Part shown: piece by piece, positions 25,516 to 32,897 of the stretch
Numbering within the stretch: position 1 is the first letter of the stretch
Layout: each line of letters begins with the position of its first letter
From: an uncultured Bacilli bacterium
Lineage (GTDB): Bacteria > Bacillota_I > Bacilli_A > RFN20 > CAG-449
Assembly (NCBI GenBank): GCA_947632435.1
Contig: CANRPC010000003.1
Coordinates: 69,326-126,130, forward strand
Direction: 5' to 3'
Length of the DNA: 56,805 bases
Notes under the pieces: model-generated
Told to the model about the DNA's origin: nothing
The model's input: only the letters and a program-made list of their open reading frames with translations
The model's database searches: none
Translations under genes and position numbers: made by a program

Positions 25516-27396
25516 TTATTGATTTGATAAAATTGCAGTTTCTGCTTTTATAAATCGAAAATCTACTTTTTCTGGAATATTAATAATCTTTACTGTAAAG
25601 AAATAATAACCTTCTTCAGCATCTAATGGACTTTCTCCATTTTGAATAGATTTCATTAAACCAGTTGTTTCTAATTCAGCATACTTATATGCACCATCTA
25701 TTTGTACGTAAATTTTAAATTTCAAAGCTTTATATTTTTCACTTAATTTTTCTAAATCTTCACTTCCAACATAAACTTTTCCAACAAAACGTATAGAATT
25801 TTCATCTTGTGTTAATTGAGTTCCAACAAATTCATTAGCGCCTATACATTCCAAAGAAACTTCACTAAAGGAAACTTTTATAGGGCCTGAAATATAAACA
25901 CCTACATATAATTTTTTATTATTAGTTTCTAACGCCATATCATCACTAGAAATAAATTTCTTATCAATGCTTTGTTGAATATCCGAATATTTAAGTGTAT
26001 ATTTATTACCTGTTTTTGTAATAGTTAAATCAACTATATCACAATCAACTAATTTCTTATTTTCTTCATCAAATCTAGGAATGACATTAACATTTTGACC
26101 TAATAATTTTCTTGATGAATTTGGCCAGTGACCAAAATTATAGGAATAAGAAGTATTATCTTTTGTATTTATAAATGGTAACCCAAAATTACCTACAGCC
26201 ACAAAATCTTTATTATAATTTTCTATAAATTCTTTTGTACGCACATGATCTCTTACTTGTAATCCACAAGACATAACAGATGTATCAGTAGAATTTTTAA
26301 TATCTTCAATTTTCATTTTTGCTTTTAAAGTAAAATCTTTATTTGCATCTATTTCTTTATAAGCAAATACAAATGAATAATATTTACTAACAGTTTTAGT
26401 GAAATTTGCTGCATTATTTATACCATCTTCCATTACAATATGATCAAGCGATGAATCTACATTGTAATTTAAAGTACCAATATTATTTTGATTCAAATGA
26501 CCAAATACTGCACTTTTCCAAGTTTCATTATTATCATTTTTAATTTCAAATTGAATATTAGAAAAAGAAACTTTTAGAGGACCCGCGACAAATAATCCTA
26601 CATATAACTTTTTTGCTTGATTAAATATAGCATCGCTATAGGTATAATCTATTAGACTATTTAAACCTTCTAATTCATATTTTAAGTAAAATTTATCATC
26701 ATTTTTTTCAATTAATAATTTAGCCTTTTTAATTAAATTATCTGTAGAAGGAAGTATTTGATATTGTGATTTTAGATTGGCAAATGTTTTATTTTCATCA
26801 TCTTTTCTACAAAAAATATTATTTGTTTTTGTGCCAGCAGGTAATCCATAGTTTCCAACAGCAACAAATGGTTTTTTGTATGTTTCAAAATAATTATTTT
26901 CATTACCATCTAAGCCAATATCATCACGAACCATAATACCTAGTCCGTAATTTCCATAATTAACACTTGTTGAACTTACTGGATGAATATCTTCAATATC
27001 CATAACTGCAGAAAATGAAAATGAAATATCTGTATTATAAATCTCTTTATAATAATACCCTAAACTATCTCCCGCAGCAGTAGCTTTAGAAGTCATTTTT
27101 GGAAAAGCATTAGAATAATTAGAATCTAAAGTATCAACATCTAAAGTAACTTTCTCATCCGAAAATGAAGTTTCAAATTTTGGTTTTTTTGAATTTTGAT
27201 AACGACCAAATATTCTTGAATTCCATTCTTGACTTACAATGGAATTATCAATTTTAGTTTTCTTATTAAAATCTTGATAATTAATCGCCAAATCATCATC
27301 ATTTAAAGAAAATGTGTTAGATGTTTTATTTGATGTAGGATTCAAAGCTATTAATGATAGTAAGAAGCCTAAGATCAAAAATTTGAATTTTTTCAT
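25516..27396 (-). CDS. Secreted protein with two lectin-like sandwich repeats
   Basis: 626 residues from ATG 27396 (AGGAG 9 nt upstream; a TTG start at 27405 is less likely). A signal peptide (FLILGFLLSLIALNPTSN) lacks a lipobox Cys. Repeat 1 (about 60-290) and repeat 2 (about 292-520) share W-x-S-x-(I/V)FG, an F-S/T-L-A-M-x-IED-like strand, G-(I/L)-x-VRDD/H, FVAVGN(Y/F)GLP and KLYVG(L/V)(F/Y)(V/I)(A/S)GP(L/I)KVSFS. The same domain ends the SGNH lipoprotein 23398-25230. The last 100 residues (FVGTQLTQDENSIRFVGKVYV) are separate. No catalytic residues are evident, so a polysaccharide-binding role is plausible. How it stays on the cell is unclear. Confidence 0.75.
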   Translation of the reverse strand: MKKFKFLILGFLLSLIALNPTSNKTSNTFSLNDDDLAINYQDFNKKTKIDNSIVSQEWNSRIFGRYQNSKKPKFETSFSDEKVTLDVDTLDSNYSNAFPKMTSKATAAGDSLGYYYKEIYNTDISFSFSAVMDIEDIHPVSSTSVNYGNYGLGIMVRDDIGLDGNENNYFETYKKPFVAVGNYGLPAGTKTNNIFCRKDDENKTFANLKSQYQILPSTDNLIKKAKLLIEKNDDKFYLKYELEGLNSLIDYTYSDAIFNQAKKLYVGLFVAGPLKVSFSNIQFEIKNDNNETWKSAVFGHLNQNNIGTLNYNVDSSLDHIVMEDGINNAANFTKTVSKYYSFVFAYKEIDANKDFTLKAKMKIEDIKNSTDTSVMSCGLQVRDHVRTKEFIENYNKDFVAVGNFGLPFINTKDNTSYSYNFGHWPNSSRKLLGQNVNVIPRFDEENKKLVDCDIVDLTITKTGNKYTLKYSDIQQSIDKKFISSDDMALETNNKKLYVGVYISGPIKVSFSEVSLECIGANEFVGTQLTQDENSIRFVGKVYVGSEDLEKLSEKYKALKFKIYVQIDGAYKYAELETTGLMKSIQNGESPLDAEEGYYFFTVKIINIPEKVDFRFIKAETAILSNQ

Positions 27397-27420
27397 AATA
27401 AACAACTCCTTTTGAACGTT

Positions 27421-27444
27421 ATTCCGAATATGCGAACATAGTTC
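27421..27444 (-). promoter_or_regulatory. Locus operator, copy C
   Basis: Minus strand reads GAACTATGTTC overlapping GTTCGCATATTCGGAAT, followed by AACGTTC. It begins about 20 nt downstream of the -10 box and ends about 15 nt before the SD. Confidence 0.7.
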
Positions 27445-27464
27445 ATAATTATGACTTTGCCATT

Positions 27465-27493
27465 TTTATAGCACGATAATTTTTCCTTGTCAA
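27465..27493 (-). promoter_or_regulatory. Sigma-A-type promoter C
   Basis: Consensus TTGACA (complement of 27488-27493), 17-nt spacer, TATAAA (complement of 27465-27470). It drives the two-repeat protein and the mini-ORF. Confidence 0.82.
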
Positions 27494-27808
27494 TATGGGC
27501 TAAAATGCTAAAATTTTAAAAGTTGATGTACTTACTATTTTTTATATTTATAAAATATAAGCATGAATATTTTAAAAATTTTTTAGGTGAAAAATTTTTT
27601 TTATTTTCCTCTTTACAAATTAAAAATTTTATGCATAATATATGAGCAGAAAGGAAAGAGAGATTTATTTAGTATATGTTAATAAAATAAAATTTTCATT
27701 ATATTATTCTTTTATAAGAATATAATTAATTTGATTAAATCAAATTAGCCAAATAAATTACTTAAACAAACACAACAATAATATTATATTTTGAAAGGAC
27801 AAAAATTT

Positions 27809-30800
27809 ATGCAAAAAAAGAGCAAACTCTTATTTTTACTCAACTCAATTTTCTTGTGTTTTACTATCCCTTTATTTGATATCGCATTTAATAATAACGA
27901 TATCAACAAAAGTCTTGAAAATCCTATTCTTAACGAAAGGCAAGAGAATCATAAGAAAAAACAACAAAATTTAATTTTTTCAACTTACGATAGCGAAGAA
28001 ATTTTAGATGAAGATTATCAATTTACTTTACCTACAAAATTTGGTAAGTTCCAAGAAAGTGAATATCCTTCTTATTATTATCCTCAAGAATTTGAAAGTT
28101 TAGATAATGTTAATACTAAAGAAGAATTAAATGCCACAAGAATGGGACAAATTCGTATTGAAAACGAAGAAATTTTAGCTGAAACTGATGCCAAGATTGC
28201 TAATAATACTTTACAAAAACATAATTCTGCGGATGGTCAATTTTTTGGTAAAGTTGAAGATACTGCTAAAAGAATAGTTAAAAAAGTTACTATCAATCAT
28301 AATGTTTCTTCCCGTCATTCTTTAGGTGTATTTGCTCCAGCAGGAGAAATATTAACTGTAGAAATTGATGAAGAAATCATTAATAAAACCGATGAAAAAA
28401 ATCGCTTAACAATTATCGTTGGATTTCCGTATAGAGAAAATACTGTCCATGAAGTAGAAAAAAAATATTTCCAAAAATGGAGAGATGCTAAAAATCGTAT
28501 GCCAATTTTATTTAAAGAATTTGTTATTACAAATCCTGTAACAAAAATTGGTTCTCCACTTGGTGGCATGGTATTTTTAAAAGATATTCCTGGCGCTATT
28601 GATGAGGATTTTGATATTAAGATTTCTGGTGGTGTTAATAATCCTTCTTATCAATATGGTGTATCAAGTTTATCAGACTGGAAAGATATGCTTAATTCAC
28701 CAAGTCCATATGCAATTATTCAAACCCCTTATTTATATTTTTACGCCCCAAAAATTTATGTAAATCACATTGAAAATCCTACAAATATTTTATATTTTTG
28801 GCATAATGCGGCGATGTTATCAAATTATGCGATGGGATTAGACACATTAAATAATAAAATTCGTCCAGTAATTCTAATATTCGATAGTTATGTAGCAAGT
28901 GGAGCTGCGCTTGCTTATCCTGGAATATTTGCCGCGGTTTGTCCTGCTTCTTGGATTAGCCAAGCACTTGATTACAAGAGTATGTTAACATCTTTAGATT
29001 GTTGGGGAACAATTCATGAATTCAATCATAATTTCCAATATCCTTTATCAAGAAGTTTAGATAAACCTTGGACTGTTGGTAGTAACTTTATTGAAATAAC
29101 AAATAATGTCATAAGCGTTTTATCTTTTATTCAATATACTGATGCTGATTCTTCAAGAAATGATGTTGCAAGTAGTGGTTGGTCAAATACCATTAATCCT
29201 TATTACAATTTAAAAACATTATTAAATGTTGATAAATCAAAAGCAAATTTTGAAGCATTAGGTAGTGATAAAATTTATGCCTATTGTGATTTAATTCATA
29301 GTTTTGGCGCTGATAAATTTATTCACTTTTTAAGGCAAATAGGTGGCGCGGAGCATTCAGATTATTTAACGAACAATCAAGTTGTAACCGCGAATGGAAC
29401 TGATTCAAATTATACTAAAACAGAAGATGGATTTGCTTATTTTGCAAGTCAATACTTTGGTTATGATTTATCTGATTATTTGATGAATGTTTATCATTTC
29501 TCTTTAAAGCAAGAAACTATAGATGCAATTAAAAATTTAAATCATCCAAAATATTTTAGCATTCAAAATGTCTATGCTTTAGGTGAAGTTGGTGTGGAAA
29601 CTGGTAAACCTTATATTTTAAATCATGAAGAAGAATCATTTACTTTAGATTTAAAAGAAAAAACAATATCAAATGCCGATTCATTTGAAATTACATCTAT
29701 TACCAATATGGAAAATGGTAGTTATAAATTAAATGCTGATGGAACATATACATTTACACCAAATAGTTCATATGAAGATATGATATTTAATTTAAATTAT
29801 GAAGCTCATTTTAATGATGATCAAACTACCTATCATAAAACATTGAAAGTACATTTTAAATTTGCTGTTGATAAAACAGTAAACGCTAAAGAATATAGAG
29901 TTGAATTATCTTCATGTAATAAAGATGTTAAAAAAGCAATTGAATTATTTGAAAATGATACTTATTTTGAAAAGAAATATGTTGTTAAAAATTTAAATAC
30001 TAGTGTTACTAATGGAGTTAATTTAACACATCTTTCCACAAAAGTATTCTTTAATAAAGATTCTGAAGTAACCTTTATTATTTATGGTGATGATTACACA
30101 CTTTTAAAAATAAATGATCAAGAAGCTATTTGTAATGAATACACTGCGAATTTACAAACAGCACTTAATAGAAAAAATAATACTTTGAAAATAGAAGTTA
30201 AAGCATATGAACCTATTAAAATTGATGCCTATTGTTTAAATGGAGGAGGCATTGGAAATATTGTTGTACAATATAGTTTTGATGAAATAAATTATCAAAA
30301 TATCTTTGCTGAAAACTGTTTAAGTGATACTGTTTCTGATGACGTTATCAATGCTCAAATGGAAGCCAATCAATCTCCTCATGTCTATGAAACAAAATAC
30401 GATTTATCAGAAAATGCTGTAAATAGACAATATGAAAATGGATTAAATTTAACTAAACGCATTCAAAATGTAAAATGTGTAAATAAAAGTGGAATCGAAA
30501 TTAAAGGTAACGCTAATGATCACAAAATTGAAAATTTAACTGATAATAATATGTCAACTTGGTTCACACCAAAATTATCAGAAACGTATCCACTTTATTA
30601 TGTATTTGATTTTGGTGTAGAAACTGCATTTTCCAATATAAATGTTACATTCTATGATTCAACTTATGCCCCTAGATTATATAATTATTATGTTAGTAAA
30701 GATAAAACATCATATAATAAAATCTATACTAGAGAAAACAATTCTTATAATACAAATTTCAACGATGTATTTGAAATCGCAACGGGAAGATATTTAATCT

Positions 30801-32530
30801 TAGAAATAGCAGAAAGTAATTCTTATAATCGCACAAGTATTAAAGAAATTAGTTTTGCTCAATCATTAAATAAAACTGATAACTTAAACATTTATAATTC
30901 ATCAGAAGAAGTCTTTACTTATTCTAATAATTGGTTTGAAGTTAAAGGTAATTATATTAATGGTAAAGCTAAAACTTCATCTGATGGAAAAGTATCATTT
31001 ATTCTTGATGGAGAAGATCTACTCCTTTATAGCTTAAATAAAAACCAAGAAACAAATTCATATGTTACAATTGATGGAGTAACTTATGAAATAAATAAAG
31101 AAAATATTGCAAACTCACCTAGTTTATTTGTAGCAAATCTTGAAAACAAAAAACATTTAGTAACTATTTATGCTGATGATTTAATTTTCGACGCTATTAA
31201 AACAAGCGGAACTATTCAAGAACTATATAATTTAAATGAAATTGAATTAAATATTGAAGATTTTATTTATGATAACAAAGCATATTTACCTAAATTAACT
31301 TTTAACTCAAATGAATTAATTGAACATCAAGATTATGAAATTATAAGTTGTGAAAATAATGTTGAAGTAGGTAGTGTTTCATTTACTATTGAAGGTAAAG
31401 GATTTTTCAAAGGAACATATACATCTAGCTTCAATATTAATCAAAAAGTCTTAAATAACGATAATGTAACTATAGACTTTGAAGATAATCAAACATTTAC
31501 AAGTAAAGAAATTACTCCAGAAGTAACAATTAAAACTGTTGTTAATAATAAAGAAGTTATCTTAATTGAAGATGAAGATTATAAATTAACTTATCAAAAC
31601 AATCTTAATGTTGGACAAGGTGAAATTAGCATAACCTTTATTAATAATTATCAAGGTGAAATCAAAAAGACATTTAATATCAATGCTAAAAAAGTTGATG
31701 ATGGTTATAAAATTGAAGTAGCTGATCAAGTTTATGATGGTACTAATTTAACACCTAAAGCTAATGTCACATTAACTTTAAATGGTAAAACAATAACTTT
31801 AGTTGAAGGCGTTGATTATGAAGTTGAATATGAAAATAATGTCAATTCTGGTACAGCGACTATTAAAATAATACTTAAAGGCAACTATCATGGTGAACTA
31901 GAACAAAATTTTAAAATTGCATCTCAAAAAGTCAATAATGATGATGTAAAAATAATTATTGATAATCAAGTTTATGATGGAACTAGTTTAACACCTAATG
32001 TAAAAGTTACTATCAATTTTGAAGGACAAGAAATTGTTTTAGAAGAAAATAAAGATTTTATCATTACTTATGAAGACAATTTAAATTCTGGTGTTGCTAA
32101 AGTTAAAATAACCTTTATTAATAATTATGAAGGTGAAATTAATTCCACATTTAATATCGAAGCTAAAACTCTTAATGATAATGACTTAACTATAACTTTA
32201 AATAATGAACAAGATTATACTGGAAAAGAAATTACTCCAGAAATTGAAATTAAAATTGAAGAAAATGGTCAAAAAATTACTTTAGTTGAAGGAAAAGATT
32301 ACGAAGTTAATTATGTAGATAATGTTGAAGTTGGTGAAGGAAAATTAGTTATCAATTTCAAAGGTAATTATCAAGGCACAAAAACACTTACTTTCAATAT
32401 CAATAAAGCCAAAACTAATAATCTTAATAACAACTTAACTATTACAGCTTCTATATGTATTGGTTTAGTAATTGTAGCTGCGGCTGCTACACCTATAATA
32501 ATCATCAAAAAACGTAAAAAACATAATTAG
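27809..32530 (+). CDS. Cell-anchored M60-like (enhancin/mucinase) metallopeptidase with five C-terminal repeats
   Basis: 1573 residues from ATG 27809 (GAAAGGA SD; the TTG at 27791 overlaps the SD region). A signal segment (LLFLLNSIFLCFTIPLFD) is followed by the M60 region: LGVFAPAGEILTVEID, then the zinc motif IHEFNHNFQ (His403, Glu404, His407) and the downstream Glu in FIEITNNV (about 429). An F5/8-type discoidin-like domain lies near 900-1020 (NVTFYDSTYAPRLYNYYVS). Five roughly 80-residue repeats follow (about 1170-1545) with YDGTNLTP, DYEVEYENN and GNYHGE as signatures. A C-terminal membrane helix and a basic tail (IIIIKKRKKHN) hold it to the membrane. M60 enzymes cleave mucin-type O-glycoproteins; that substrate is inferred here. 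Confidence 0.88.
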   Translation: MQKKSKLLFLLNSIFLCFTIPLFDIAFNNNDINKSLENPILNERQENHKKKQQNLIFSTYDSEEILDEDYQFTLPTKFGKFQESEYPSYYYPQEFESLDNVNTKEELNATRMGQIRIENEEILAETDAKIANNTLQKHNSADGQFFGKVEDTAKRIVKKVTINHNVSSRHSLGVFAPAGEILTVEIDEEIINKTDEKNRLTIIVGFPYRENTVHEVEKKYFQKWRDAKNRMPILFKEFVITNPVTKIGSPLGGMVFLKDIPGAIDEDFDIKISGGVNNPSYQYGVSSLSDWKDMLNSPSPYAIIQTPYLYFYAPKIYVNHIENPTNILYFWHNAAMLSNYAMGLDTLNNKIRPVILIFDSYVASGAALAYPGIFAAVCPASWISQALDYKSMLTSLDCWGTIHEFNHNFQYPLSRSLDKPWTVGSNFIEITNNVISVLSFIQYTDADSSRNDVASSGWSNTINPYYNLKTLLNVDKSKANFEALGSDKIYAYCDLIHSFGADKFIHFLRQIGGAEHSDYLTNNQVVTANGTDSNYTKTEDGFAYFASQYFGYDLSDYLMNVYHFSLKQETIDAIKNLNHPKYFSIQNVYALGEVGVETGKPYILNHEEESFTLDLKEKTISNADSFEITSITNMENGSYKLNADGTYTFTPNSSYEDMIFNLNYEAHFNDDQTTYHKTLKVHFKFAVDKTVNAKEYRVELSSCNKDVKKAIELFENDTYFEKKYVVKNLNTSVTNGVNLTHLSTKVFFNKDSEVTFIIYGDDYTLLKINDQEAICNEYTANLQTALNRKNNTLKIEVKAYEPIKIDAYCLNGGGIGNIVVQYSFDEINYQNIFAENCLSDTVSDDVINAQMEANQSPHVYETKYDLSENAVNRQYENGLNLTKRIQNVKCVNKSGIEIKGNANDHKIENLTDNNMSTWFTPKLSETYPLYYVFDFGVETAFSNINVTFYDSTYAPRLYNYYVSKDKTSYNKIYTRENNSYNTNFNDVFEIATGRYLILEIAESNSYNRTSIKEISFAQSLNKTDNLNIYNSSEEVFTYSNNWFEVKGNYINGKAKTSSDGKVSFILDGEDLLLYSLNKNQETNSYVTIDGVTYEINKENIANSPSLFVANLENKKHLVTIYADDLIFDAIKTSGTIQELYNLNEIELNIEDFIYDNKAYLPKLTFNSNELIEHQDYEIISCENNVEVGSVSFTIEGKGFFKGTYTSSFNINQKVLNNDNVTIDFEDNQTFTSKEITPEVTIKTVVNNKEVILIEDEDYKLTYQNNLNVGQGEISITFINNYQGEIKKTFNINAKKVDDGYKIEVADQVYDGTNLTPKANVTLTLNGKTITLVEGVDYEVEYENNVNSGTATIKIILKGNYHGELEQNFKIASQKVNNDDVKIIIDNQVYDGTSLTPNVKVTINFEGQEIVLEENKDFIITYEDNLNSGVAKVKITFINNYEGEINSTFNIEAKTLNDNDLTITLNNEQDYTGKEITPEIEIKIEENGQKITLVEGKDYEVNYVDNVEVGEGKLVINFKGNYQGTKTLTFNINKAKTNNLNNNLTITASICIGLVIVAAAATPIIIIKKRKKHN

Positions 32531-32549
32531 TTTAAATTAATTAAGTTAA

Positions 32550-32608
32550 AAAAGACTATAAAAAATAGTGGATATAGAAAATGTATCTAGCTGTTCTTAT
32601 AGTCTTTT
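32550..32608 (+). terminator. Terminator after the M60 gene (AAAGACTATAA type)
   Basis: AAAAGACTATAA (32550-32561) pairs with TTATAGTCTTTT (32597-32608) around a 35-nt loop. The same stem sequence recurs at 41250-41308. Confidence 0.75.
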
Positions 32609-32837
32609 ATTATGTTTAAATTTATATTTATTATTTGCTTATTTTTTAATATATTATTCAAATTTAGGTTACAATTTTAAAAACAAGTTTTTTTATTGAT
32701 TCCTTAGCTATAATAGTCGAAGAAAATATGAAAATATTTATAAATATAGTTTAATAACCTATGTAGAATATGTAGATTATAATTTTTCTACAATCAAAAC
32801 GTCTTTAGGTTAAATTACCCAAGCGTTTCTTGCATTA
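32609..32837. other. Gene-free stretch with possible small structured RNA
   Basis: No ORF of note. The plus strand has TATAAT near 32709 without a convincing -35 box, then nested repeats AACCTA...TAGGTT (about 32756-32815) and TGTAGA...TCTACA, before the hairpin at 32843-32885. A small RNA is possible but unproven. Confidence 0.25.
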
Positions 32838-32885
32838 AAAAAAGGCTGTAAAGCGTTACTTTTTAAAAGTTAAGTTTCACAAGCC
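32838..32885 (-). terminator. Terminator of the MacB-like gene
   Basis: On the minus strand GGGCTTGTGAAAC pairs imperfectly with CGCTTTACAGCC, with an inner TTAACTTTT/AAAAGTAA stem, then a run of seven T. Confidence 0.75.
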
Positions 32886-32897
32886 CTTAAAAATTTT

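Larger units (their letters stand above)
27397..27808. other. Divergent intergenic region with leader of the M60 gene
   Basis: Besides promoter C and its operator, the plus strand has a candidate promoter TTTACA (27614-27619 region) with CATAAT 16 nt later. A roughly 160-nt leader follows with two hairpins: TATTCTT/AAGAATA (27705-27722) and AATTTGAT/ATCAAATT (27728-27746). The SD GAAAGGA precedes the ATG at 27809. No operator copy faces the plus-strand gene. Confidence 0.5.

Noticed and set aside
27421-27444. UUCG tetraloop hairpin (TATG-TTCG-CATA) as a riboswitch-like element
   Set aside because: Present in copies B and C but the pairing is lost in copy A, so a DNA operator explains conservation better.
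28315-28569. 84-residue minus-strand frame inside the M60 gene
   Set aside because: Antisense shadow; no initiation signal.
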